Counted from the first letter of the stretch, positions 1 to 9,450 are shown. The stretch is DNA of 64,000 nucleotides from Sphingomonadaceae bacterium (GCA_019239915.1 JAFAZF010000025.1:26578-90577), one strand, 5' to 3'. The notes: generated by a model not told the origin, from the letters alone. Made by a program: numbers and translations.

Positions 1-92
1 GTCCGGGCCGGCACGGCGGACGTCTCCGAACTCAGCTCACCCGGTGGTAGCGCGCATGACGAAGCGATTTTTCTTTTGGCCGCGTAGACCGG

Positions 93-515
93 TCAGAGCA
101 CGCCGCGCTCTTCGGCGGTGCGCGTCTGCACATCAAGGCCAAGCTCACGCAGCACCTCGATGATCGCTGTCGTGGCGGAGGCGACGGCGGGGAAGCCGAC
201 ATAGGGGGTCGTCTGGATCAGCGCTTCCTCGATCTCGCGAACGCTGAGCCCGTTGCGTATGCCGATCCGAACATGGTTCTTGAGTTCGAGCAGCTGGCGT
301 TGCGCGATCAGCACGCCGATGACGACCAGGCTGCGTTGCTTGCGCTCGAGCCCGTCGCGGCCCCAGACGCTCGCGAAGGCATAATGCGTCGCCAGCTCGC
401 CGATTGGAGAGCCGAAGTGGCCGGAGGCAATTCCTTCCTGCATCTTCGCGACGGCGCCTTCGCCCATCAACTCGCCGAACACCTCAAGGCCGCGCGTCGT
501 CAGATCGTGGGTCAT
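93..515 (-). CDS. carboxymuconolactone decarboxylase-like protein
   Basis: A 140-residue protein of the carboxymuconolactone decarboxylase/AhpD-like all-helical family. The stretch ending in GRDGLERKQRSL, followed by helices with NHVRIGIRNG and REIEEALIQTTPYVGFPA, is the usual core of this family. Such proteins act as small decarboxylases or peroxidase-like enzymes, and many in catabolic clusters have no known substrate. No CxxC pair is visible, so an AhpD peroxidase role is unlikely. An upstream in-frame start at 569 would add 18 residues. The start at 515 is preferred because the conserved protein begins there and a GGGAA motif lies just upstream. It is the last gene of a minus-strand set with a crotonase and an SDR. 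Confidence 0.8.
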   Translation of the reverse strand: MTHDLTTRGLEVFGELMGEGAVAKMQEGIASGHFGSPIGELATHYAFASVWGRDGLERKQRSLVVIGVLIAQRQLLELKNHVRIGIRNGLSVREIEEALIQTTPYVGFPAVASATTAIIEVLRELGLDVQTRTAEERGVL

Positions 516-583
516 GCCAATTCCCGTGAGATAGTTGGTCTTGGCGGCAAGCGCCGCCGATGGGCGCACCCGCGCGCGAATAT

Positions 584-1486
584 TCAGTCTTCACGCAACC
601 GTACGAAGCCGTCGCCGAAGGGGTCGTCGCGGCTCTTGAGGGCTTCCTTGAGGCCGTGCTCCTTCATGTCCTGCTTGAACCGCGTGCGACGGGGGCCGGC
701 CGAGAGGTGGGCGCGGGCATCGAGCTCACCGGCGAGGCGTTGGATAGTATTTGCGCCCATCTGTTCGAGCGCAAGATTAACCACGCGCTTGTGCGTGGCG
801 AGCAGTTCCTGATCGACAAGCGCGACGCGGCGGGCAAGCTCCGCCACCGCGCCGTCCAGCTCCTCGGCGGGCCAACTCTCCATCACCAGCCCGATCCGCA
901 CCGCGTCGCGACCGCTGATCTTGTCGCCGGTGCAAAGCAGTCGCTTCGCCCATTGCGGACCGACATGGTAGGTCCACATGTGGGCCGGCGGCGTACCGTT
1001 GGCGCGGGTGGCGGGGAAGCCGATGCGTGCATCGTCGGCGGCGACGATCATGTCGCAGCTGAGCGCGATATCGGTGCCGCCCGCGAGGCAATTGCCCTGT
1101 ATCTTCGCGATCACCGGCTTGTGCAGGGACGGGATGACGAGCGCGATTTCCTGTGTGCGCTCGATTGACCAGCAATCATCGTCGAACCGATCCGTGGCGA
1201 CGCGATAGCTGTAGTTGCCGTGCGTGGTCGTCTCGCCGCGGCCGGCATAGGATTGTATGAGGTCATATCCCGCGCAGAAATCCTTGCCAGCGCCGCAGAG
1301 GACGATCGCGTTGATGTCGAGCCGGTCGTCGGCCTCGAGCAGTGCCGCGCGCATTTCGGTGAGCAGCGGCAGGCTCAGCGCATTGCGTGCCTCGGGGCGA
1401 TTGAAGGTGATGGTCGCGACCGCGTCCTCAACCTCGAACAACAGCAGCTCGGGCGCCTTCAACCACTTGCCGTGATAATCCTTCAC
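584..1486 (-). CDS. enoyl-CoA hydratase/isomerase (crotonase) family protein
   Basis: A 300-residue crotonase-fold protein that would act on a CoA thioester in the cytoplasm. The oxyanion-hole region reads GNCLAGGTDIAL, and FCAGYDL marks the other half of the CoA-binding site. The two glutamates of classical enoyl-CoA hydratase are replaced: an aspartate in GGTDI and an alanine in FPAT. Simple hydration of an enoyl-CoA is therefore doubtful, and the true reaction could be isomerisation, hydrolysis or C-C bond cleavage. The start is GTG at 1486, with GGGAGA seven bases upstream. The CMD-like gene follows, so the two are probably co-transcribed. Confidence 0.85.
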   Translation of the reverse strand: MKDYHGKWLKAPELLLFEVEDAVATITFNRPEARNALSLPLLTEMRAALLEADDRLDINAIVLCGAGKDFCAGYDLIQSYAGRGETTTHGNYSYRVATDRFDDDCWSIERTQEIALVIPSLHKPVIAKIQGNCLAGGTDIALSCDMIVAADDARIGFPATRANGTPPAHMWTYHVGPQWAKRLLCTGDKISGRDAVRIGLVMESWPAEELDGAVAELARRVALVDQELLATHKRVVNLALEQMGANTIQRLAGELDARAHLSAGPRRTRFKQDMKEHGLKEALKSRDDPFGDGFVRLRED

Positions 1487-1595
1487 GAGTCGTCTCCCGC
1501 GATTCTGGTCGGCACCTTATGAGGCACCTTCCGCCCTTGCCAGACGAGCAGCAGCGGCATCCGCATGATCGCAGTCGTGATAGGATGCGAGCCGA

Positions 1596-2357
1596 TCAGA
1601 GCGATTGGCCGTCGTCCAGTTCGAAGGCTCCCCCGGTGATCGTCCGGGCGGCATCCGACAGCAGCAACATGACGATCGGCAACAGATCCTCGGCCTGCAT
1701 CGCGCGCTTGCGCGGAAACGAAGCGATCAGCGCCCGGCCTGCGGGGCTCGCCAGCCACTCGCTGTTGAGCTCGGTCGCGATCCACCCGGGGCAGACCGTG
1801 TTGACGCTGATACCCTTCAACGCCCATTCCTTCGCCAGCGCCTTGCCCATCATCAGGACGGCCGCCTTTGACGTGTTGTAGGCGACCAGCCGATCGAGCA
1901 CGCGATGCGAGCCGACCGAGCCGACCAGGACGATGCGGCCATCACCGGACGTGGGTGATCCATTCGCGATCATCCGCTTGGCGGCCTCGCGCGCGGTGAT
2001 GAACACGCCGCGCAGGTTGACGTCCATCAGCTTGTCGAACTCGGTAATCGGCAGCCCGAGCGCGGAACTGGGCACGTTGAGACCGGCATTGGCGACCACC
2101 GAGTTGACCGGGCCGAGTGCCGCCTGCGCGCTATCGAAGCCGGCGCTGACGGAAGCCTCGTCGGCAACATCCATCTCGATCGGGATCGCGCGGCCACCCT
2201 CCGCCGCGATTTCTGCCTGAAGGTCCTTGAGGCGGTCGGCGCGGCGGGCGGCAAGCGCCACCGCCGCGCCTGCTCGCGCGGCGGCACGCGCGAAGCAGGC
2301 GCCGAGCCCGGAGGACGCGCCCGTGACGAGGACGGCGCGGCTGGACAAATCTGTCAT
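1596..2357 (-). CDS. SDR family NAD(P)-dependent oxidoreductase
   Basis: A 253-residue classical short-chain dehydrogenase. The nucleotide-binding motif TGASSGLG is at residues 12-19, NAG near 90, and the catalytic YNTSK places Tyr at about 160 and Lys at about 164. The C-terminal segment ends in TGGAFELDDGQSL, as in family members that oxidise alcohols or reduce ketones with NAD(P). The open frame extends upstream to 2561, but residues before 2357 look non-coding. The ATG at 2357 starts exactly at the conserved N-terminus. About 110 bases separate it from the crotonase downstream on the same strand. The substrate is unknown. Confidence 0.9.
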   Translation of the reverse strand: MTDLSSRAVLVTGASSGLGACFARAAARAGAAVALAARRADRLKDLQAEIAAEGGRAIPIEMDVADEASVSAGFDSAQAALGPVNSVVANAGLNVPSSALGLPITEFDKLMDVNLRGVFITAREAAKRMIANGSPTSGDGRIVLVGSVGSHRVLDRLVAYNTSKAAVLMMGKALAKEWALKGISVNTVCPGWIATELNSEWLASPAGRALIASFPRKRAMQAEDLLPIVMLLLSDAARTITGGAFELDDGQSL

Positions 2358-2538
2358 GATCGAACCTGGTCTCTCTGGATGGTGGTGGGCGAGTGCATAG
2401 CAGGGTGCGACTGCCGGATCAGGAGGCTTCTCCCGGTTGATCGCATTTGCAATTCTTCTCGGGCCGCGCACGCCTACACCGGGATCGCGTGATACAACTG
2501 GTGCGGGCTGCAGAGCAGTCGAGGGGAGGAGGAACACG

Positions 2539-2943
2539 ATGCCGCTTCCGGGCGAGAGCATGTCGGTCCCAGGTTATTTCAATTTCGAATTGGACGAGAC
2601 GACGCGAACGCTCCGCGTGTCATTGGAAGGCGCCTGGACTACAACGATCGCTGAAGCCTTCGTCACCGCCCACAACAGCGCCGCTGATCATTGTCGTCGC
2701 GAGTTCGGCCGTCTGAAGATGATCACCGACGCGACCAGAATGCCGATCCCGCCGCAGGAGGTGACGGCGATCATAAATTCCGGACAGAAGATCAAGGATG
2801 GTGATCGTTTCGCGGTCGTTTTGGAGACGACGCTCGCGAAGATTTCGGCGCGGCGCCATCTGCAGGTCATGCCCGGCACCGTGCAATGGGGGGTCTTCAT
2901 CTCCGCCAGCGCCGCAGAAACCTGGCTTCAAGCCGGCTCGTAG
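2539..2943 (+). CDS. small STAS-like protein of unknown function
   Basis: A 134-residue soluble protein. It alternates short beta strands and helices (FNFELDETTRTLRVSLEG at the N-terminus, a helix around IAEAFVTAHNSA, then LKMITDATRM), which resembles a STAS or SpoIIAA/SEC14-like domain. The start at 2539 is set by a strong GGGGAGGAGGAA ribosome binding site; the longer frame from 2437 is not needed. It is divergent from the SDR gene and convergent with the next gene. No catalytic motif is visible. The STAS assignment is from pattern only. Confidence 0.6.
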   Translation: MPLPGESMSVPGYFNFELDETTRTLRVSLEGAWTTTIAEAFVTAHNSAADHCRREFGRLKMITDATRMPIPPQEVTAIINSGQKIKDGDRFAVVLETTLAKISARRHLQVMPGTVQWGVFISASAAETWLQAGS

Positions 2944-2982
2944 GAGGAGACGGCTTCGCGGTTCGCTACTGCTGGCTGAGCG

Positions 2983-3879
2983 TCACGCGGGCTCCGGTCG
3001 CGCCGCTTCCGCGGGACCGCCCGAGGTAATGCTACGCACCATGTCGCCGCCCGCCTCGAACCGCTTGAGATATTCGATCAGTCCGCGCGGCGTCTTCTTG
3101 CGCGCCGGATTGTACCAGGGCAGAAAATTCTTCAGCAACTGCGGCAGAGTGTGCCGCTTATGGAGCGCCTCATACTCCTTGATGTCGCGTTCGAGCTGTG
3201 CCTTCTCGTCCTCGCTCATAGACTGCCGATCGATATCGAGCATGTAGTCGCGCATTCGCTTCATATAGCCGTTGAGATGCCGCATCGCGAACACGAAGCC
3301 GTAAACGCGATAGAAATAACCGTTGACGATCGCATTCCAGATGCCGCGCCCATACAGCGCATGATAAAAGTCGAAGCAGACGCTGCGATGCTCGAACTCT
3401 TCCGCCATGTGCCACTTCCACAATGCCGTCGCGTTCGGATCTGCACCTTCTAAAAAAGCGTCGCTATGCTCGAACCACAAGGCGCCTGCGACCGCACCCA
3501 ACGACTCGAAACCGTCGGCATAGGCAAGCAGGAACTTGAGCGAGCGTGTTCTTTCAAACCGCGCAAGGTCGTCCGCTAAGCGCTTCTCGAACTCGGCGAG
3601 TTCGGGATAGCCCTGGGCGACGAGCGCCTTGTTGAACAATCGATGCTGCCGAAAATGCTGCGACTCCTGACCGATGAAGGCGGCGACCTCATCCTTCAGT
3701 TTCGTGTCGCCGGGAGGCAGCTTCTCGACGGCACTCTGGAGAATGCGGATCAGCCAAGGCTCTATCGGCGTGGGGATGAGCGAAGTCGCATTGCGATCCT
3801 GGGCGAATGCGATGTTGCGCGCCCAGTGCGCGGGCACGTTGCTGTAGTCGATCTTGGGGTAGCGAACTGGGAAGGTCAC
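2983..3879 (-). CDS. predicted metal-dependent hydrolase (PF10118-like)
   Basis: A 298-residue protein that matches the predicted metal-dependent hydrolase family (PF10118) by its overall pattern. It has an N-terminal FPVRYPKIDYSN segment, ESQHFRQHRLFNK in the first third, and the acidic and histidine-rich HMAEEFEHRSVCFDFYHALYG in the middle. The spaced Glu and His residues suggest a ferritin-like di-metal centre. The start is GTG at 3879 with AAAGGA seven bases upstream. Members often sit in sphingomonad and mycobacterial lipid or xenobiotic clusters, but the reaction is unknown. Confidence 0.75.
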   Translation of the reverse strand: MTFPVRYPKIDYSNVPAHWARNIAFAQDRNATSLIPTPIEPWLIRILQSAVEKLPPGDTKLKDEVAAFIGQESQHFRQHRLFNKALVAQGYPELAEFEKRLADDLARFERTRSLKFLLAYADGFESLGAVAGALWFEHSDAFLEGADPNATALWKWHMAEEFEHRSVCFDFYHALYGRGIWNAIVNGYFYRVYGFVFAMRHLNGYMKRMRDYMLDIDRQSMSEDEKAQLERDIKEYEALHKRHTLPQLLKNFLPWYNPARKKTPRGLIEYLKRFEAGGDMVRSITSGGPAEAARPEPA

Positions 3880-4008
3880 GGAACATCCTTTCGCCGTAGA
3901 CTGTAACGGCTCAGCCGCAGCCGGCCTATCGCGACTGCGATGGTTGCAAGCGCATCCTCGCCATGATCATGGGAAGCGGCCAGTTTGCCGGCAGAGAAAG
4001 AGGTGATG

Positions 4009-5109
4009 ATGGCGGCTCGTCCCTTCAGGATCGACGTGCCCGACGCGATGCTCGCACGAATTGCGGCGAAGCTCGCTGACACGCGCATCGGCTATGCGCC
4101 GGAAGGCGGCGGATGGTCGTGGGGGACGGATCGCAACTATCTGGAAGAGTTCATCGCCTATTGGCGCGAACGGTACGACTGGCGGGGCCAGGAGGCGCGG
4201 CTGAACCGCCACCCGCAGTTTGTGGCCGACGTCGAGGGCGTTCCGATCCACTTCTATCATGTGAGAGGCGACGGTTCACGAGCCGTGCCGATCATCCTCA
4301 CCCATGGCTGGCCAGGCTCTGTGGTCGAATTTCAGGAGGTGATACCGAAGCTCGCGGCAGCTGGCTTCGATGTCGTCGTGCCGTCGCTGCCTGGCTACGG
4401 CTGGTCCTGGCGGCCGCCACGGCCGATCGGGCCGGCGGCGGTGGCCGATATGTGGCGAAAGCTGATGGTCGACGAACTCGGCTACGCATCCTTCTTCGCG
4501 CAAGGTGGCGACTGGGGCTCGGCGGTGACCTACCAGCTTGGCGCCAACCATGCCGACGTCGTGGCGGCAATCCACCTCAACTTCTTCATGGGGCCTCCGC
4601 CCGGTTCCTCAGGCGATGCTGAACTCGCCGAATATTGGCGCTCGGTCGCCGCGCTCATGAAGGAGGAGAGCGGCTATCATCACCAGCAGGGCACGCGACC
4701 GCAGACTCTCGGGCTCGCCCTGCACGACAATCCGGTAGGTTGGGCCAGCTGGCTGATTGAGAAGTTCCGCCGCTGGGGCGACACGCATGGCGAGATCGAG
4801 AGCCGCTTCAGCAAGGATCATCTCATCACCAACATGATGAGCTATCTCGTCACTGACAACGTGATCTCGTCGCTGTGGATGTACTATGGCAGCAACCATG
4901 AGCGGCGCTCGCCCGGGCCGGTGACGGTGCCGACCGCGCTCGCCCACTTCCCGGGCGAATTCTATCCGATGCCGAGCCGCAGGCTCGCCGAGCAGGCGCA
5001 CAACGTCCAGCGCTGGAGCAAGATGGCGGCGGGCGGTCACTTCGCCGCGATGGAAGAGCCCGATGCCTTCGCCGCCGACGTGATCGCCTTCTTCGCAGAA
5101 CGAGCGTGA
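4009..5109 (+). CDS. epoxide hydrolase, alpha/beta-hydrolase fold
   Basis: A 366-residue epoxide hydrolase with the N-terminal EHN-type region seen in microsomal-type enzymes. HGWPGS (residues 99-104) forms the oxyanion hole. GGDWGS carries the nucleophile Asp168, and GGHFAAME near the C-terminus provides His344. The enzyme would open an epoxide to a vicinal diol. The start is one of two consecutive ATGs (4006 or 4009); AAAGAGG about five bases upstream favours 4009. It leads a plus-strand operon with a P450, an FAD dehydrogenase and an aldo/keto reductase. That context suggests epoxide formation and diol oxidation in one pathway. Confidence 0.9.
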   Translation: MAARPFRIDVPDAMLARIAAKLADTRIGYAPEGGGWSWGTDRNYLEEFIAYWRERYDWRGQEARLNRHPQFVADVEGVPIHFYHVRGDGSRAVPIILTHGWPGSVVEFQEVIPKLAAAGFDVVVPSLPGYGWSWRPPRPIGPAAVADMWRKLMVDELGYASFFAQGGDWGSAVTYQLGANHADVVAAIHLNFFMGPPPGSSGDAELAEYWRSVAALMKEESGYHHQQGTRPQTLGLALHDNPVGWASWLIEKFRRWGDTHGEIESRFSKDHLITNMMSYLVTDNVISSLWMYYGSNHERRSPGPVTVPTALAHFPGEFYPMPSRRLAEQAHNVQRWSKMAAGGHFAAMEEPDAFAADVIAFFAERA

Positions 5110-5153
5110 ACGACGTGCCGCGCGTGCACGGCGACTATCAACGAGGGACGGCG

Positions 5154-6383
5154 ATGTCGGAGACCGCACTCTCATTCGATCCAGTCTCGCAGGAGGTCCT
5201 CGATGATCCCGGCAGACATTATGCGGCACTCGCGCGCGCCTGCCCCTTCTATGCCCTCGAAACGGCTCACCACAAATTCTGGATCACGAGCGACTATGCC
5301 GAGATCAAGGACGTGGTGCTGCAGGACAGTCCGATTTGGTCTTTCAAGTGGGGCAACGCCGCCAAGGATACCGCCCACGATACCGGCATCGTCACCGATC
5401 CACCCTTCCACATGGCGTTTCGCGACGTGCTGCTGCCGGGTTTCACGCCGAAGGCGATGGCGGCGTTCCGCCCGCAGATCGAGACGATCGCCGAAGAACT
5501 CGGCGCGGCGATGGATGTGCGCAAGTCCGGCGATCTGCACGATGATCTCGCGTTGCCGCTGCCGGCGCGGGTGATGTGCCGGATGCTTGGCCTGCCCGAG
5601 CAAGACTATAAGCGCTACAAGCATTGGGCGGACGAGCTACAGGAATTGATGTTCCACGATCCGGAGCCGGGATCGCACAAGGCGCTGTTCAAGGAGATCT
5701 ACGCGCATTGCATCGCGCTTGCCGAAGATCGGCGGGGGATGCTGCGGGCGGCAGGCATTGCCGAGCCGAACCTCTCCCATCTCGGCGAGATCGTGCCGGA
5801 CGATTATCTCTCGCGATCGATCTGCGCGATGATCGAGGGGAGACGCCTTACCGACATGGAGATTGTCAACGTTTGCGCGACGTTCTTGACGGGTGGGCAG
5901 GAGACGACGACCAATCTCATCGGTAATTGCGTCTGGCGGCTGCTGGAGGACCGCGCTCGTTGGGAAGCGGTGTGCGCCGATCCGGCGCTGATCCGCATCG
6001 CTGTCGAAGAGAGCCTTCGCTTCGATCCGCCGGTGCTCGCCCATTTCCGCACCGCGACCGCGCCTATCGAGATGCATGGCCACGCCTTACCCGACCATGC
6101 GAAGCTGATGTTCTCCATCGCCGGCGCGAATCGTGATCCGGCACGCTTCGCGGATCCGGACAAATTCCGTCTCGATCGTCCTCGGCCGGAATTGGGTCGC
6201 CATCTTTCTTTTGGGGCCGGGGTGCATTTCTGCATCGGCGCGCCGCTCGCCCGGCTGGAGGCTCAGATTGCGGTGCAGTTACTCACCAGCCGCTTTCCGA
6301 AGCTCAGGCTCGCAGGTGCGACGGAGCGGATCGAAACTTGGATGTATTGGGGGCGCCGCACGCTTCCCGTCGCCTGGGACTGA
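5154..6383 (+). CDS. cytochrome P450
   Basis: A 409-residue soluble bacterial P450. The I-helix oxygen-activation motif GGQETT is at 247-252, ExxR (EESLR) at 286-289, and the haem-binding loop FGAGVHFCIG places the thiolate ligand at Cys360. It would hydroxylate or epoxidise a hydrophobic substrate and needs an external redox partner; no ferredoxin or reductase is encoded nearby. The frame is open from a GTG that overlaps the epoxide hydrolase stop, but the ATG at 5154 has CGAGGGA upstream. Its C-terminus, LPVAWD, is identical to that of the second P450 in this window. Confidence 0.93.
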   Translation: MSETALSFDPVSQEVLDDPGRHYAALARACPFYALETAHHKFWITSDYAEIKDVVLQDSPIWSFKWGNAAKDTAHDTGIVTDPPFHMAFRDVLLPGFTPKAMAAFRPQIETIAEELGAAMDVRKSGDLHDDLALPLPARVMCRMLGLPEQDYKRYKHWADELQELMFHDPEPGSHKALFKEIYAHCIALAEDRRGMLRAAGIAEPNLSHLGEIVPDDYLSRSICAMIEGRRLTDMEIVNVCATFLTGGQETTTNLIGNCVWRLLEDRARWEAVCADPALIRIAVEESLRFDPPVLAHFRTATAPIEMHGHALPDHAKLMFSIAGANRDPARFADPDKFRLDRPRPELGRHLSFGAGVHFCIGAPLARLEAQIAVQLLTSRFPKLRLAGATERIETWMYWGRRTLPVAWD

Positions 6384-6506
6384 GCGGTGGTCGTTTCCAC
6401 GGCAGTTGGGTTCGGGTCGGGATGCGGAAGCAACGTGAAGGATTGCGCCTTCGCCGCCAAACATGTTCAGTCCCGCGCAAAGTCGAGAGAGAGAGAGAGG
6501 TCACCC

Positions 6507-8231
6507 GTGAGCCTGCCATCGCCTGAATCCTTCGTTCTGCAGCCGGAGTACGATTTCGTCATCGTCGGCAGCGGAGGCGGCTCGATGGCGGCTGCGCTCT
6601 ATTTGAAAAAAGCCGGTCTCAACCCAGTCATTCTTGAGAAGCGCGATCAGATCGGCGGCTCCACAGGCTTCTCGGGCGGGGTGTGGTGGGTGCCGAACAA
6701 TCACATCATCAAGCGCCACGGCGTGCAGGATTCCAAGGCCCTGGCAAATCGCTATCTCGACGCTACCGTCGACTTCGCTGGCAAGGGCACCGCGCCGGCG
6801 CGGCGCGAAGCTTTTCTCGACGAGGGGCCGGAGATGGTCCAGTTCCTCGAAGACGAAGGCATGAAGTTCTTCTATCCCGATGGATGGTCGGATTATTATG
6901 ACGAGCGCGATGGCGGTCAGCCTCGCGGCCGCTCGCTGATGGCGGAGCCCTTCGATCTGCGGAACCTGGGGCCGTGGCAGGAAAAGGTCTCGCTCTACGC
7001 GCCCTTCACGTCGGTGCCGTTCGACGCCTTCACGATGATGAAGGGGCTGATGTTCAAGAAGACCTTCGCTGCCAAGCTGATCATGGCGCGTCTGGCGGTC
7101 GCAATGGGCGTGAACAAGCTGCTCAAGCGACGGATCGTCGCCAATGGCGGTGCGATCCAGTCGCGCATGCTCGAGATGACGTTAAAGCGCGGCATCGCTG
7201 TTTTCGGAGGCTTCGCTGCGAACAAGCTGATCGAGGAGGAGGGGCGCGTCGTCGGCATCGAAGGGGCGTACCGAGGGAAAGAGACTTTAGTGCGGGGACG
7301 CTACGGGGTGCTTCTCAACGTGGGCGGCTTCGCACGCAACGATGCCATGCGGCAACGCTATCAGCGCCATCCAATTTCCGCGAATTGGACCAATGCCAAT
7401 CCCGGCGATACCGGCGAGATGATCGAGGAGATGATCAGGCTGGGTGCCGAGACCGAAAATCTGGATCTCGCCGTGTGGGTGCCGACGTCGCTGAATGCCG
7501 ACGGATCGGTGCCGGCCGGCGCCCGGGGCGCGGACGGCAGTGCCTACCCGTTCATGCACAACGCAGATCTCGCGATACCTCACTACATGTGGGTCGACAG
7601 GACCGGTCAGCGATTCATCAATGAGGCAAACTCGTACATGGAAGTCGGCGAGACGATGTACGCCAAGGGCGTGGTGCCGGCATTCGCGATCTTCGACGAT
7701 CGCGCGATGCGGGATTACGCCTACGGGCCGCTACTCCCGGGCATGAAGCCGGTGAAGGAGTGGCTAGCATCCGGCTTCCTTGTGAAGGCGGACACGATCG
7801 AGGAGCTCGCACACAAAGCCGGGATCGACGCTGCGGGTCTGGCTGCGCAGGTCGAGCGCTACAATCGGTTTGCAGAGACAGGCATCGACGAGGAATTCCA
7901 CAAGGGTGAGCGGCAATATGATCGGTTCCGCGGCGATCCGACGAACAAGCCGAATCCCTGCATCGGCTCGATCGCGAAGGGGCCCTTCTATGCTACTCGG
8001 ATCTTCCCCGGAGACGTCGGCACGTTCGGTGGCGTCGTAACCGACGAAAAGGCACGCGTGATGCGCGCGGATGGTTCGCTTATCGAGGGGCTGTACGCCA
8101 CCGGAAACTGCACCTCATCGGTGATGGGACGGACCTATCCGGGGGCGGGTGCCAGCATCGCGCCGTCCTTCGTCTTCGGCTACATCGCCGCGAAGGATGC
8201 GATTCAAAAGTCGCACAACGTCGCGCACTAA
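6507..8231 (+). CDS. FAD-dependent dehydrogenase, FAD_binding_2 / 3-ketosteroid dehydrogenase-like
   Basis: A 574-residue flavoprotein. The dinucleotide-binding motif GSGGGS is at residues 21-26, followed by ILEKRDQIGGST. The second FAD contact is GLYATGNC near residue 528, followed by a GAGASIAPSF tail. This layout matches 3-ketosteroid delta-1-dehydrogenases and fumarate-reductase-like flavoproteins, which introduce a double bond next to a carbonyl. The start is GTG at 6507, six bases after GAGAGG. The upstream 40 residues of the frame (from 6387) look non-coding. The ribosome binding site lies in a GA dinucleotide repeat. It is the third gene of the oxidative operon. Confidence 0.88.
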   Translation: MSLPSPESFVLQPEYDFVIVGSGGGSMAAALYLKKAGLNPVILEKRDQIGGSTGFSGGVWWVPNNHIIKRHGVQDSKALANRYLDATVDFAGKGTAPARREAFLDEGPEMVQFLEDEGMKFFYPDGWSDYYDERDGGQPRGRSLMAEPFDLRNLGPWQEKVSLYAPFTSVPFDAFTMMKGLMFKKTFAAKLIMARLAVAMGVNKLLKRRIVANGGAIQSRMLEMTLKRGIAVFGGFAANKLIEEEGRVVGIEGAYRGKETLVRGRYGVLLNVGGFARNDAMRQRYQRHPISANWTNANPGDTGEMIEEMIRLGAETENLDLAVWVPTSLNADGSVPAGARGADGSAYPFMHNADLAIPHYMWVDRTGQRFINEANSYMEVGETMYAKGVVPAFAIFDDRAMRDYAYGPLLPGMKPVKEWLASGFLVKADTIEELAHKAGIDAAGLAAQVERYNRFAETGIDEEFHKGERQYDRFRGDPTNKPNPCIGSIAKGPFYATRIFPGDVGTFGGVVTDEKARVMRADGSLIEGLYATGNCTSSVMGRTYPGAGASIAPSFVFGYIAAKDAIQKSHNVAH

Positions 8232-8368
8232 ATGTGCGGGCACTAGACTGCTAACGCGCTAGCGCAGACGCACTGGTGCAGCGCGGTGGATCTCATCGCG
8301 CGCCGTCGGCGCTTCGAGCGGGTACCGAACGCGCCGGATCTGACACAGCTCGACAAAAGGATGAACCA

Positions 8369-9211
8369 ATGACCCGCACCGTCGCCCTAAACACCGGGAC
8401 CGAGTTTCCGCTGATTGGCCTCGGCGTGATGATGATCCCGGATGCCGACACGCCAGCCGCAATGCGGACCGCGGCAGAGATGGGCTATCGCGGATTCGAC
8501 ACCGCTCCCGTCTATCGCAATGAGGCCGCTGTGGGGCGCGGCGTGCGCGAATGCGGGCTGCCGCGCGACGAGGTTTTCGTCACCACCAAGTTGTGGAACA
8601 GCAACCAAGGCTATGACGCCGCTCTCGTCGCCTGCGAGGCGAGCCTGGAGCGGCTCGGTCTCGATCATATCGATCTTTATTTGATTCATTGGCCCGTCCC
8701 AGAACGCGATCTTTACTGCGATACTTGGCGTGCTTTGGTGCGGTTGCGCGACGATGGCCGGGTCAAGGCGATCGGCGTCTCGAATTTCCAGGAGCAGCAT
8801 CTGCAAAGGATCGTCGACGCAACCGGCGTCGTGCCGGCCGTTAACCAGATCGAACTTCATCCCCGCTTTCAGCAGCGGGCGTTGCTCGAGGTGCACCAGC
8901 GGCTGGGTATCGTAACGCAGGCGTGGAGCCCGCTCGGTCACGGTGCCCTGCTTGCAGACGCGCGGGTGCAGGCGATCGCCGATCGCTTCGGCGTCTCGCC
9001 GGCACGCCTCGTGCTGGCGTGGATTACCGGCCAGGGCATCGTCGCGATCCCCAAGGCCTCGTCGCCGGAGCATATGCGCGACAATCTTGCCAGCCTCGAA
9101 CTTCGACTAGACGAAGAAGCGATCACTGCGATCCGCGCGCTCGATGACCCGGAGGGGCGGGGTGGTCCCGATCCTGCTACCTTCGCGCTTATGGATGCGA
9201 CACATGCGTGA
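8369..9211 (+). CDS. aldo/keto reductase, 2,5-diketo-D-gluconate reductase-like
   Basis: A 280-residue NADPH-dependent aldo/keto reductase. All four catalytic residues are present: Asp44 (GFDTA), Tyr49, Lys74 (TTKLW) and His107 (LIHWP). GVSNFQ and IPKASSPEHMRDN are the usual substrate-loop and cofactor-binding segments. The ATG at 8369 follows AAAAGG by eight bases. It is probably the last gene of the epoxide hydrolase/P450/flavoprotein operon, about 137 bases after the flavoprotein. Likely role: interconversion of an alcohol and a ketone or aldehyde intermediate. Confidence 0.9.
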   Translation: MTRTVALNTGTEFPLIGLGVMMIPDADTPAAMRTAAEMGYRGFDTAPVYRNEAAVGRGVRECGLPRDEVFVTTKLWNSNQGYDAALVACEASLERLGLDHIDLYLIHWPVPERDLYCDTWRALVRLRDDGRVKAIGVSNFQEQHLQRIVDATGVVPAVNQIELHPRFQQRALLEVHQRLGIVTQAWSPLGHGALLADARVQAIADRFGVSPARLVLAWITGQGIVAIPKASSPEHMRDNLASLELRLDEEAITAIRALDDPEGRGGPDPATFALMDATHA

Positions 9212-9292
9212 AGCAGTCGCGAGCCAGCCTCGAGCCGTGACGCCGTTCCGTTCGTTCTAGAGCGCTATTCGATCAGCCAGAATCGCCTCAGC

Positions 9293-9359
9293 CGTTCGGG
9301 CTGAGCGCAATCGAAGCCCATGCGCTGTGGCTGCCCTTCGACTTCGCTCAGGGCGAACG
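9293..9359. repeat. intergenic inverted repeat, copy 1
   Basis: Two imperfect complementary arms (9293-9319 and 9333-9359) could form a long hairpin. The arms carry a CGTTCGSSCTGAGC core next to a TCGAAG block. A closely related element lies at 58874-58954. Such elements are common between genes in sphingomonads (recalled, not searched). It lies between two convergent genes, where it might act as a terminator-like structure for both. Confidence 0.75.
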
Positions 9360-9450
9360 AGGAATGGTGGATCAGTTAGGTTGAAAATGGCTCTAGCTTG
9401 CTTCTCTGCGCCGACCGAACCGATCTCTCGGCCGGTCGTCGTCCGAGAGA

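Noticed and set aside
4009..9211. A complete steroid-degradation cluster
   Set aside because: Several genes resemble steroid enzymes (KstD-like flavoprotein, FadD3-like synthetase, paired dehydrogenases), but no HsaC/HsaD, KshA/KshB or steroid isomerase is present. The resemblance is not enough to name the substrate.
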